From Marinobacter sp. X15-166B (GTDB lineage Bacteria > Pseudomonadota > Gammaproteobacteria > Pseudomonadales > Oleiphilaceae), in assembly GCF_001752365.1 (NCBI RefSeq), contig NZ_MEIY01000001.1, forward strand, positions 1,561,044 through 1,625,043: a stretch of DNA of 64,000 bases, given 5' to 3'. The position numbers were made by a program, and so were the translations under genes. The first letter of the stretch is position 1. Each line of letters starts with the position of its first letter. Below are positions 53,886 through 62,033 of the stretch, piece after piece. Below the pieces are notes generated by a model, which had not been told where the DNA came from, searched no databases, and was given only the letters and a program-made list of their open reading frames with translations.

Positions 53886-54671
53886 ATGCAAGCTACGAAC
53901 ACTTCAGATTACACCGGAAAAGTTGTACTCGTGACCGGCGGCACCAAGGGAATAGGCGCGGGCATTGCGCAAAGTTTTCTGCAGGCGGGCGCCAGCGTGG
54001 TGGTGTGTGGCCGACAGGCTCCCGACAGCTTGCCCGCAGCCGCCGGTCGCAGCGCCGATTTTTTTGCCCTGGACTTACGGGATGTGGATGCACTGGCCGA
54101 GTTGTTTGCCCATATCGTCGAGCGCTATGGCCGTCTCGATGTGGTGGTCAACAACGCCGGTGGCAGTCCGGCCGCCGACGCCGCCACGGCGTCGCCCCGG
54201 TTCAGCGAAAGCATCATCCGGCTCAACCTGCTGGTGCCGCTGAACGTCGCCCAGCACGCCAATCGCATCATGCAGGGGCAGGATGACGGCGGCACCATCA
54301 TCTTTATCGGCAGCGTCAGTGCCTCGCGGCCTTCGCCGGGTACCGCCGCCTATGGTGCGGCCAAGGCCGGCGTGCTGTCACTGGTGAGCTCCCTGGCGGT
54401 GGAGTGGGCCCCGAAAGTGCGGGTGGTGTCGGTAAGCCCGGGACTGATCCGCACCGAGCAATCCCATCTGCATTACGGTGATGAAGCCGGTATTCGGGCG
54501 GTGGGCGATACCATCCCCGCCGGCCGAATGGGACAACCCGATGACGTGGCCGGTGCCTGTCTGTTTGCCGGATCGCCCCAGGCGGGCTATTGGAGTGGCA
54601 CCAACCTGCTGCTCCACGGCGGAGGTGAAAAGCCGGCGTTTCTGGATTCCGCGACAACCAACCGGGATTGA
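53886..54671 (+). CDS. SDR-family dehydrogenase
   Basis: 261 residues, ATG after AAAGGAAGG. TGGTKGIGAGIAQ near 18, NNAGGSPAAD near 92, and YGAAKAGVLSL near 157 with a serine in GSVSASRPSP. It resembles the SDR located beside echA20 in actinobacterial cholesterol clusters. Probable 3-hydroxyacyl-CoA or hydroxysteroid dehydrogenase. First gene of a co-directional run through the ChsH/ChsE/Ltp2 module. Confidence 0.83.
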   Translation: MQATNTSDYTGKVVLVTGGTKGIGAGIAQSFLQAGASVVVCGRQAPDSLPAAAGRSADFFALDLRDVDALAELFAHIVERYGRLDVVVNNAGGSPAADAATASPRFSESIIRLNLLVPLNVAQHANRIMQGQDDGGTIIFIGSVSASRPSPGTAAYGAAKAGVLSLVSSLAVEWAPKVRVVSVSPGLIRTEQSHLHYGDEAGIRAVGDTIPAGRMGQPDDVAGACLFAGSPQAGYWSGTNLLLHGGGEKPAFLDSATTNRD

Positions 54672-54741
54672 CACAACCCGACAGTGGCAACTTTGCAATA
54701 TCTGAAGTGGTGCTGTCACAGGACAATATCAGGAGACGAAA

Positions 54742-55725
54742 TTGGCTGATCCAAAACTAACCGAGCAGATTGAAGCCTTTGTGGGGCGTGAGTACGGTCG
54801 GGTGTACGCCTGGGATCGGGTGAATGCGCCGATGATCCGCCAGTGGTGTGAAATCATGGGGGTGGACAATCCGTTGTATACGGACCCGGCGTTTGCCCGT
54901 GAAGCCGGCTACGACGATGTGGTGGCACCGCCGGCCATGTTGCAGGTGTGGTGCATGGCGGGTCTGGACAACGAAAACTACCCCCCCGGGTCCACCGACG
55001 AAAACTCCTTTGAAGTCTTGAAACTGATCGAAGGTTACGGTTACCCCGCGGTGGTGGCGGTCAACACCGAACTGACCTTCGAACGCTACATCGGTCTGGG
55101 TGAAAAGCTGTATTACACCAGCCGGGTGGCGTCGATCAGTGATGAGAAAACCACCGGTTTGGGTACCGGGTTTTTTGTGACCCTGTCCATGCCGTTCTAT
55201 TCCGAGCGGGACGGCGCCGACGACGAACCAGTGGGCGAGTTGTTGTTCCGGGTGTTCAAGTTCAAGCCCGCCCACAGCGGACAGCCAGCCGACAAGGCCG
55301 ACCAACCGAAAGCCGACAAGCCCGTAGCCAAACGCCCCTTGCCCGGGGTGAGTGACGATAGCCGGTTCTTTTGGGAAGGCTGTGAGCAGAACAAACTGCT
55401 GATTCAGCGGTGTACCGATTGCCAGACCCTGCGCCACCCACCGGCACCGGTGTGCATTCAGTGTCACAGTTTTAACTGGGACGCGGTTGAGGCCAGTGGC
55501 AAGGGCCAGGTGTATTCGTTTGTGGTGATGCACTACCCGGAAGTCCCGCCGTTTGACTACCCCAACCCGATTGGTCTGATTGAGCTGGACGAGGGCGTGC
55601 GCCTGATCGCCGGACTGGTTGGCGTCAACCGGGAGGACCTCGAAATCGGTCAGCGGGTGCAGGTCGAGTTCACCCGTTTTGACGACCGACAAACCCTGCC
55701 GCAATTCCGGCCTGTGGCTCAGTAA
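54742..55725 (+). CDS. chsH2: ChsH2-like MaoC-DUF35 hydratase/aldolase subunit
   Basis: 327 residues, TTG start with AGGAGA 5 nt upstream; the first in-frame ATG is around codon 24 and would cut into the domain. Residues 1-165 are a MaoC hot-dog domain (MGVDNPLYTDPAFAREAGYDDVVAPP); about 205-327 are DUF35 with a zinc ribbon (C-x2-C, C-x2-C around CTDC and CIQC) and OB-fold. It pairs with ChsH1 for hydration and with Ltp2 for aldol cleavage of the C3 side chain. A charged linker rich in Lys/Asp/Pro (PADKADQPKADKPVAK) joins the domains. About 10 bp before the next dehydrogenase. Confidence 0.9.
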   Translation: MADPKLTEQIEAFVGREYGRVYAWDRVNAPMIRQWCEIMGVDNPLYTDPAFAREAGYDDVVAPPAMLQVWCMAGLDNENYPPGSTDENSFEVLKLIEGYGYPAVVAVNTELTFERYIGLGEKLYYTSRVASISDEKTTGLGTGFFVTLSMPFYSERDGADDEPVGELLFRVFKFKPAHSGQPADKADQPKADKPVAKRPLPGVSDDSRFFWEGCEQNKLLIQRCTDCQTLRHPPAPVCIQCHSFNWDAVEASGKGQVYSFVVMHYPEVPPFDYPNPIGLIELDEGVRLIAGLVGVNREDLEIGQRVQVEFTRFDDRQTLPQFRPVAQ

Positions 55726-55735
55726 GGGGGGCACT

Positions 55736-56872
55736 ATGGATTTCTCATTAAGTGACGACCAACGCGCGATCGGCGAAATGGCCAACGGGCTGTTCCGTGA
55801 CAACTGCTCGGATGAGCAGATGCGGGCGTTTGATCTGGCGTCCAGACCCTTTATGGACGACCTGTGGCAAACCTGTATCGACACCGGCCTGCACGCGCTG
55901 GCCATTCCCGAGCGGTTTGACGGCAGTGGTCTGGGCATGACCGAGCTGTTCTGTGTGCTGCAGGCGCAGGGCGCCAGTCTGGCGCTGGTGCCTGTCTGGG
56001 AGCACCAGCTCACCGCCTGCGCCCTGGCGGAGTTTGCCGGCGATGCCCAGGCTTCATTGATTGCCCGGGCCGCCCGTGGCGAAGCTTTGCTGGGATTGGG
56101 GTTAGGTACCCTGAACAGCAGCCAGGGTGCGGAGCTGGTAGTGGAGCCGACCGAAGCAGGCTTCAGCCTGTCGGGGCAGGTGGGCGCGGTAGCCTACGCG
56201 GCTCAGGCGGAGCGGCTGCTGGTACTGGCGCACTCGGCCGATGGTCTGCAACCGGTGCTCGTGGATCCGGTGGCAGAGGGGGTGCGGCTGGTGGAAGGCG
56301 TTGCCAACCACGGGGTCGCCCTGGCTGATGTGCACTGTGACAACGTCAGCGTGACCGAGGCGAATCTGCTCCCGGTCGCCGCGACCGACTGGCTGGAGCA
56401 AAGGGCGATCGCCGCAGTAGCGTCCCTGCAGTTGGGGGTCAGTGAAGAACAGATTCGCCGCACCGCCGAATACCTGCAGGAACGGGAACAGTTCGGCCGT
56501 GCCATCGGCACCTTTCAGGCGGTGCAGATGACCATGGCGGACTGCCATATCGCCGCCGAAGCGCTGCGCAGCACCCTGTATCAGTTGCTGTACAGGCTGG
56601 ATGCCGGCCTGCCGAGCCCGTCAGAGGCATTGGCCACACAGTATCTGAGTGCTGAAGCGGCGCATCTGGTGGGCCACAAAACCCAGCATGTGCATGGTGG
56701 CATCGGGGTCGACCTGACCTATCCGATTCACCGCTTTCTGTACTGGAGTCGCCACCTTTCAATGAGTTTGGGAAGTTCCTCGGGCAGCCTGGAGCGCCTC
56801 GGTAACTGGTTAGCCAACAACGACAAACTGGGATGGAAATATGATCTCGAAGAAAACCAAATCACTGGCTGA
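55736..56872 (+). CDS. Acyl-CoA dehydrogenase, ChsE-type smaller subunit
   Basis: 378 residues, ATG preceded by AAGGGGGG. Degenerate N-terminal and middle domains (no SEP..GSD loop; LGLGTLNSSQGAELV instead), but conserved REQFGRAIGTFQAVQMTMADC near 248 and TQHVHGGIGVDLTYPIHRFLYW near 325. The partner with the complete middle domain is encoded at 58468, separated by chsH1 and ltp2. Together they form a ChsE1/ChsE2-like alpha2beta2 enzyme for the final side-chain cycle. Overlaps the next gene by 32 bp. Confidence 0.87.
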   Translation: MDFSLSDDQRAIGEMANGLFRDNCSDEQMRAFDLASRPFMDDLWQTCIDTGLHALAIPERFDGSGLGMTELFCVLQAQGASLALVPVWEHQLTACALAEFAGDAQASLIARAARGEALLGLGLGTLNSSQGAELVVEPTEAGFSLSGQVGAVAYAAQAERLLVLAHSADGLQPVLVDPVAEGVRLVEGVANHGVALADVHCDNVSVTEANLLPVAATDWLEQRAIAAVASLQLGVSEEQIRRTAEYLQEREQFGRAIGTFQAVQMTMADCHIAAEALRSTLYQLLYRLDAGLPSPSEALATQYLSAEAAHLVGHKTQHVHGGIGVDLTYPIHRFLYWSRHLSMSLGSSSGSLERLGNWLANNDKLGWKYDLEENQITG

Positions 56873-57260
56873 AGTGAACGTTGGTGATCAGCTGGAGGCA
56901 CTCAGCATTCCGATCACCGTGACGCTGATCAATGGCGGTGCCATTGCCACGCGGGATTACTTTCCCGGTCACCATGACAAAGAGGCGGCACAGGCGTTGG
57001 GTTCGCCCCATATCTTCATGAACATACTGACCACCAACGGCCTGGTGCAGCGATTCGTGGAAACCTGGGCCGGGCCCGGAGCCCGATTCCGGGACCAGAA
57101 GATCAAATTGGGTGCGCCCAACTATCCGGGCGACACCATGACCTTCACCGGCGAAGTGGTCGAACGGGACCAAGCCACCAGCTCGGTGGTGGTGAGCTTC
57201 AAGGGTAAAAATTCCATGGGTAACCATGTGGCCGGCACGGTCACTGTGGTACTGCCTTGA
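56841..57260 (+). CDS. chsH1: ChsH1-like MaoC hydratase subunit
   Basis: 139 residues. Single hot-dog domain with RDYFPGHHDKEAAQALG near 38 and HIFMNILTTNGLVQRFVETW near 57-76, which match ChsH1 of the Mycobacterium igr operon from memory. Forms the hydratase heterotetramer with ChsH2, adding water to the 17,20-enoyl-CoA. The ATG lies 32 bp inside the upstream dehydrogenase in another frame, a translational coupling arrangement. Confidence 0.9.
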   Translation: MISKKTKSLAEVNVGDQLEALSIPITVTLINGGAIATRDYFPGHHDKEAAQALGSPHIFMNILTTNGLVQRFVETWAGPGARFRDQKIKLGAPNYPGDTMTFTGEVVERDQATSSVVVSFKGKNSMGNHVAGTVTVVLP

Positions 57261-57278
57261 GCTTAGGAGATATTAGTT

Positions 57279-58457
57279 ATGAGTGATTCTTTTTTGTCAG
57301 GTAAAGCGGCCATCGCCGGGCTTGGCGCCACCGAATTCTCCAAAAACTCGGGCCGTACCGAGCTCCGGCTCGCGATGGAGGCCACGCTGGAAGCGCTGGC
57401 GGATGCCGGGATTGATCCCGGCGACGTGGACGGCTTCAGCAGCTACTCGGTGGACAAGGTGCCCGAATATGAAATCGCCCGCTTGCTGGGGTGCAAGGAG
57501 GTCAAGTTCTTCTCCCAGATTCCTCACGGTGGCGGTGCGGCCTGTGGGCCGGTGATGCACGCGGCCATGGCCGTCGCCACGGGGGTGGCCAAAACCGTGG
57601 TGGTGTACCGCGCCATGAACGAGCGCTCCTGGTACCGGTTTGGCACCGGTGATTACGGGTTCGGTAACACCCCGGTGTTCGACAACGTCAACTACGGCTG
57701 GTACATGCCCCACGGCTTCCACACCCCGGCGGCCTGGGTGGGCATGTTCGCCCAGCGGTACATGCACACCTACGGGGCCACCTCGGAGGATTTCGGCCGG
57801 GTGGCGGTGGCGGTGCGGGATTTTGCCGCTACCAACCCCAACGCGTTCTTCTATGAGAAGCCGATTACCCTGGAAGACCATCAGAATTCGCGCTGGATCT
57901 GTGAACCCCTGCATCTGCTGGACTGCTGTCAGGAATCCGACGGTGCGGTCGCCATGGTGATCACGTCGGTGGAACGGGCCCGTGACCTGAAGCAGAAACC
58001 GGTCATTATCAAGGGTGCTTCCCAGGGCATCGCCGATGGCCAGCAGAGCATGACCTCATTTTATCGCGACGACATCACCGGATTGCCGGAGATGGGCGTG
58101 GTGGCGCAAGAAATCTACCGCCAGGCCGGTCTGGGACCGGATGCGATCCAGACTGCGGTCATCTATGACCACTTCACCCCGTTTGTGCTGCCCCAGCTGG
58201 AAGAATTCGGCTTCGCCGAACGGGGTGGGGCGAAAGACTTTATTCGCGCCGGCCACCATGCCCGTGGCGGGCGACTGCCCATCAACACACACGGCGGGCA
58301 GCTGGGAGAAGCCTACATCCACGGCATGAACGGGGTCGCCGAAGGGGTGCGTCAGGTGCGCGGCCAGTCGGTGAATCAGGTCGATGATGTGGAAAACGTG
58401 GTGGTGACCGCCGGTACCGGCGTGCCCACCAGCGGCCTGATTCTGGGCGTTGCCTGA
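57279..58457 (+). CDS. ltp2: Ltp2 retro-aldolase (module 2)
   Basis: 392 residues, ATG after TTAGGAGATA. Thiolase fold lacking the nucleophilic Cys at the usual spot (PHGGGAACGPVMHAA). Y296 in AVIYDHFTPFVLPQLEEFGF is in the family's catalytic tyrosine region. Cleaves the 17-hydroxy-20-carboxyl-CoA to a 17-ketosteroid and propionyl-CoA with the ChsH2 DUF35 domain. Surrounded by chsH2, chsH1 and both ChsE-type dehydrogenases, as in the actinobacterial igr cluster though in a different order. Confidence 0.9.
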   Translation: MSDSFLSGKAAIAGLGATEFSKNSGRTELRLAMEATLEALADAGIDPGDVDGFSSYSVDKVPEYEIARLLGCKEVKFFSQIPHGGGAACGPVMHAAMAVATGVAKTVVVYRAMNERSWYRFGTGDYGFGNTPVFDNVNYGWYMPHGFHTPAAWVGMFAQRYMHTYGATSEDFGRVAVAVRDFAATNPNAFFYEKPITLEDHQNSRWICEPLHLLDCCQESDGAVAMVITSVERARDLKQKPVIIKGASQGIADGQQSMTSFYRDDITGLPEMGVVAQEIYRQAGLGPDAIQTAVIYDHFTPFVLPQLEEFGFAERGGAKDFIRAGHHARGGRLPINTHGGQLGEAYIHGMNGVAEGVRQVRGQSVNQVDDVENVVVTAGTGVPTSGLILGVA

Positions 58458-58467
58458 GGAGCGAATT

Positions 58468-59634
58468 ATGTTTGTTGATCTGACCGAAGAACAGCGGGCG
58501 CTGCGACTGAAGGTGCGCGACTACTTTACCAACCTGATGACCCCGGAACTGCGTAATGAGCTGCGGGGCACGGAAGGGGGGGATCAGTATCGGAATATCG
58601 TCCGCCAGATGGGCAAAGACGGCTGGCTGGCGGTGGGCTGGCCGAAAGAGTACGGCGGTCAGGGCTACGGCCCGACCGAGCAGCTGATCTTTTTTGAGGA
58701 AGCCAACATCGCCGGGGCGCCCCTGCCATTCGTCACCATCAGCACCGTCGGACCGGCCTTGATGGCCTATGGCAGCGCCGCCCAGAAAGACAAGTTTCTG
58801 GGCGGGATCGCCAGTGGCGACATCCATTTTGCCATCGGTTATTCCGAACCCGGTGCCGGCAGTGATCTGGCCACGCTGAAAACCGCAGCCCGGGTGGAAG
58901 ACGACCACTTTGTGGTCAACGGCAACAAGCTGTGGACCTCCGGCGCCGAATCGGCGGATTACATCTGGCTGGCGGCCCGCACCAACCCGGACGAAAAACG
59001 CCATAAAGGCATTTCGATCCTGATCGTCGACACCCAGAGCGAAGGCTTCTCGCACACCGTTATTCCCACCAGCAGCAACAGCACTGCGGCGACTTATTAC
59101 GACAATGTGGTGGTACCCAAAGACATGCTGGTGGGCGAACTCCATAAAGGCTGGCAGTTGATCACCGCGCAGCTCAACCACGAACGTCTCGGGCTGGGGT
59201 CTTGGGCCGACCGGGTAGTGGGCATGTTCCGCAAGGTGTATCTGTGGGCCAAAACCGCGGACGAAAATGGCCGTCGGGCCACCGACCATGCCTGGGTGCG
59301 CCGCAATCTGGCGGTGTGCTACGCCAAGCTCGAAGCCATGCGTCTGATCAACTTCCGCATTGCCGCGGATCTGGATAACGGCAAGATGGATGTGGCGCTG
59401 GCGTCGACCACCAAGGTGTTTGGCTCGGAATCGGTGATCGACATTCTGCGGATGCTGACCGAGGTGGTCGGTGCCAACGGGCTGGTGCGTTCCGGGTCAG
59501 CGGCCGCCTTCCTGATGGGGGAGCTGGAGTACGACGTGCGTGCGGCACCGACCCTGACCTTTGGGGGCGGTACCAACGAAATCCAGCGGGAGCTGATCGC
59601 CCAGTTCGGGCTGGGCTTACCCCGCTCGCGCTAG
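58468..59634 (+). CDS. Acyl-CoA dehydrogenase, ChsE-type larger subunit
   Basis: 388 residues, ATG after TGAGGAG. Canonical middle domain (GYSEPGAGSDLATLKTAARV near 129-148, VNGNKLWTSGAESADYIW) and C-terminus LTFGGGTNEIQRELIAQFGLGLP, with Gly at the medium-chain Glu position. Partner of the 55736 subunit. Last gene before the 59662 terminator. Confidence 0.88.
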   Translation: MFVDLTEEQRALRLKVRDYFTNLMTPELRNELRGTEGGDQYRNIVRQMGKDGWLAVGWPKEYGGQGYGPTEQLIFFEEANIAGAPLPFVTISTVGPALMAYGSAAQKDKFLGGIASGDIHFAIGYSEPGAGSDLATLKTAARVEDDHFVVNGNKLWTSGAESADYIWLAARTNPDEKRHKGISILIVDTQSEGFSHTVIPTSSNSTAATYYDNVVVPKDMLVGELHKGWQLITAQLNHERLGLGSWADRVVGMFRKVYLWAKTADENGRRATDHAWVRRNLAVCYAKLEAMRLINFRIAADLDNGKMDVALASTTKVFGSESVIDILRMLTEVVGANGLVRSGSAAAFLMGELEYDVRAAPTLTFGGGTNEIQRELIAQFGLGLPRSR

Positions 59635-59661
59635 GGCGGATCCACGCTGTCCTCACACGGG

Positions 59662-59696
59662 AAAAGCCGACCCTTGCCTGAGTGGTCGGCTTTTTT
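59662..59696 (+). terminator. Intrinsic terminator after the side-chain module
   Basis: AAAAGCCGACC (59662-59672) is fully complementary to GGTCGGCTTTT (59684-59694), with six T in the tract. 28 bp past the dehydrogenase stop. Confidence 0.9.
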
Positions 59697-59741
59697 ATTT
59701 CTGCCGTTTGGTGAGTCACACAACAATAAATGGAGTGAGTC

Positions 59742-61220
59742 ATGAGCAACAACTTCAGCCCCGGCCGGGCCTGTCCGGTCGATCAAGTACCCCGGTGGGA
59801 TCTGGTTACCGATGTGGCGGTGGTCGGCTTCGGTGCCGCCGGCAGCTGTGTCGCCATCGAAGCCCGAGGCGCCGGCGCGCAAGTGGATGTGTTCGAAGTG
59901 GCCAGTGCCCCCGGCGGCAGTGCCAGCTTGTCCGGTGGTGAGGTGTATGTGGGCGGCAGTGGCGGCACCGAGGTGCAGCGGGAACACGGCTTTGCCGATG
60001 AGACCGACGACCTGCGCCAGTACCTGCTGATGGCCGGTGGCCCCACCGCGGATGCCGACCGGGTTGGCCTCTACGCCGCACAGGCCGCCGCTCATTTCAG
60101 CTGGCTGCGTGCCCAGGGCGTACCCTTCAAGGGCACCTACCTGCCCGGCAAATGGATTGAACCCCCCACCGATGACACCCTGATCTGGTCGGGCAACGAA
60201 CAAGCCTGGCCGTTTTCCGCGAAGGCCAAACCGGCCCCCCGGGGGCACACCGTGGAATTCGAGGGCTGGGGAGGCGGTCAGTTGTTGATGGAGAAGTTGT
60301 GCGCGCGGGCCCTGGCGTTGGGCGCGACCGCCCATTACAACAGCCGGGCATTGTGTCTGATCACCGATGATAACGGTGCGGTCAAAGGCCTGGTGGTGCG
60401 CCGTGAAGGCCAGGAATTGTTCGTTCAGGCCCGCAGCGGCGTGGTGCTCTGTGCCGGCGGGTTTATTGCCAACCGTGACATGGTCGCGCGCCATGCCCCT
60501 GAAGCGCTGGTGTGCGAGCACCAGGTCACTGCGGGTAATGACGACGGGTCCGGCATTCGTATGGGGATCAGCGTGGGGGCAACCACGCTGAACATGCAGG
60601 AATTTTTCGCCACCCTGCCGTTCTTTCCGCCGGAATCCCTGATCAAGGGGATCTTCATCAATGAGCGCGGCCAGCGCTTTATCAATGAAGACACCTACCA
60701 CGGTCGGGTGGCGCATTACGTGCTGCGCCAGCCCAACGGGCGGGCCTGGCTGCTGGTGGACAACGACATTTTCGACCGTCCGCTCCTGCAGCCGGACATC
60801 ACCGTCGCCGCCGTCGGAGACACCTGGGACGAAGTGGAGCAGGAACTGGCGCTGGAACCCGGTTCGCTGACCGCTACGGTGGCTGAGTTCAACCGCCAGG
60901 CCCGCGCCGGTCAGGATCCCTACTTCCACAAACACGCCGGCTGGTTGCGGCCTTTGTTGAGTCCGCCGTTTGCGGCCCTGAGCTATTGCCGCGGGGATAT
61001 CGAAGGCCACGCCTTTACCCTCGGCGGTCTGGCCACCCGGCCCACAGGGGAGGTGCTGAACGCCGATGGTCAGATCATCTCCGGGTTGTATGCGGCCGGG
61101 CGCACCGCCTGCGGCCTGCCCCGTTGGGGAGAAGGCTACAGCTCGGGTCTGTCGCTGGGGGATTCCACTTTCTTCGGCCGTCAGGCGGGACGAAGCGCAG
61201 CTAATGCTGGCGCCCCTTAG
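59742..61220 (+). CDS. KstD-like FAD flavoprotein (divergent)
   Basis: 492 residues. FAD-binding VAVVGFGAAGSCVAIEARG near 25-43 and GGSASLSGGEVYVGG near 59 place it in the fumarate reductase/KstD flavoprotein superfamily. It is shorter than KstD at 5978 and lacks the Y-P-G-A-G-G active-site motif near the C-terminus; it reads CGLPRWGEGYSSGLSLGDSTFFGR instead. It probably acts on another steroid bond (for example delta4 or a 5alpha/5beta position) or on a bicyclic intermediate. The TAG stop is the start of the next box. Confidence 0.8.
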   Translation: MSNNFSPGRACPVDQVPRWDLVTDVAVVGFGAAGSCVAIEARGAGAQVDVFEVASAPGGSASLSGGEVYVGGSGGTEVQREHGFADETDDLRQYLLMAGGPTADADRVGLYAAQAAAHFSWLRAQGVPFKGTYLPGKWIEPPTDDTLIWSGNEQAWPFSAKAKPAPRGHTVEFEGWGGGQLLMEKLCARALALGATAHYNSRALCLITDDNGAVKGLVVRREGQELFVQARSGVVLCAGGFIANRDMVARHAPEALVCEHQVTAGNDDGSGIRMGISVGATTLNMQEFFATLPFFPPESLIKGIFINERGQRFINEDTYHGRVAHYVLRQPNGRAWLLVDNDIFDRPLLQPDITVAAVGDTWDEVEQELALEPGSLTATVAEFNRQARAGQDPYFHKHAGWLRPLLSPPFAALSYCRGDIEGHAFTLGGLATRPTGEVLNADGQIISGLYAAGRTACGLPRWGEGYSSGLSLGDSTFFGRQAGRSAANAGAP

Positions 61221-61235
61221 TCTCAACGGACGATG
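61218..61235 (+). promoter_or_regulatory. 18-bp steroid-regulon box upstream of the tandem SDR unit
   Basis: TAGTCTCAACGGACGATG, 55 bp before the start at 61291. Its TAG is the stop codon of the upstream flavoprotein gene. GATGAT 20 bp downstream (61256) is a -10 candidate. Confidence 0.78.
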
Positions 61236-61290
61236 TTTCAACGGGCCGGCAATCCGATGATGAACAAAACCCAACACAACAGGAACAGCC

Positions 61291-62022
61291 ATGAAACTGA
61301 CTAACAAAATCAGCGTGGTCACCGGCGCCGGACAAGGCATGGGGCGTACCATCGTGCAGCATTTTGTCGAACAGGGCGCCACGGTGTATGCCGTGGACGT
61401 TAACGCCGAAGCACTGGAGCAAACCGTCAAGGGATTGAATGGTAAGGCGCACCCGGTGGTGTGTGACATTACCGACGAGAGCGCAGTGACCGAGCTGATG
61501 AGCCGTATCGATCAGGACCATGGCCGTCTGGATGTGCTCGTCAATAATGCCGGCATCGGCTCGGTGGACAGCTTGCTGGAAACGCCATTGGACACCTGGC
61601 AGCGGGTGATCAACGTCAATTTGACCGGGGCTTTTCTGTGCAGCCGGGAAGCGGTGCGCATCATGACCAAAACCGGCCAGGGATCGATCATCAATTTCTC
61701 CAGCACCGCCGCCCAGACCGGCGAAGGCCCCTGCCATTACGTGGCTTCCAAGGCGGGGATGATGGGCCTGACCCGCAGCACGGCACGGGAGCTCGCGGCC
61801 AGCGGTATTCGCGTGAACAGCCTGGTGCCGGGGGCCACCGACACCCCGATGATGGCCGACATTCCCAAAGAGTGGATGGACGCGATGATTCAGGGCATTC
61901 CCCTGGGGCGTCTGTGTGAAACCATCGAGATCGCCCGGGTGGTTGCATTCCTGGGCAGTGACGACGCCAGCTTTATCACCGGTCAGAACATCGCCGTTAA
62001 CGGCGGCATGGCCTTTCTTTAA
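61291..62022 (+). CDS. SDR-family dehydrogenase
   Basis: 243 residues, ATG with CAGGAAC upstream. TGAGQGMGRTIVQ near 11, NNAGIGSVDSL near 83 and YVASKAGMMGLTRS near 150 with NFSSTAAQ. A FabG-like dehydrogenase. Probably oxidises a steroid hydroxyl (3, 7, 12 or 17) or a hydroxyacyl-CoA; sequence does not discriminate. 11 bp to the next SDR. Confidence 0.83.
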   Translation: MKLTNKISVVTGAGQGMGRTIVQHFVEQGATVYAVDVNAEALEQTVKGLNGKAHPVVCDITDESAVTELMSRIDQDHGRLDVLVNNAGIGSVDSLLETPLDTWQRVINVNLTGAFLCSREAVRIMTKTGQGSIINFSSTAAQTGEGPCHYVASKAGMMGLTRSTARELAASGIRVNSLVPGATDTPMMADIPKEWMDAMIQGIPLGRLCETIEIARVVAFLGSDDASFITGQNIAVNGGMAFL

Positions 62023-62033
62023 GGAGCAGCACG

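Noticed and set aside
59700..59717. Box-like TCTGCCGTTTGGTGAGTC upstream of the KstD-like gene at 59742
   Set aside because: It resembles part of the 46218 box but lacks GACGATG and is only 24 bp from the start codon.
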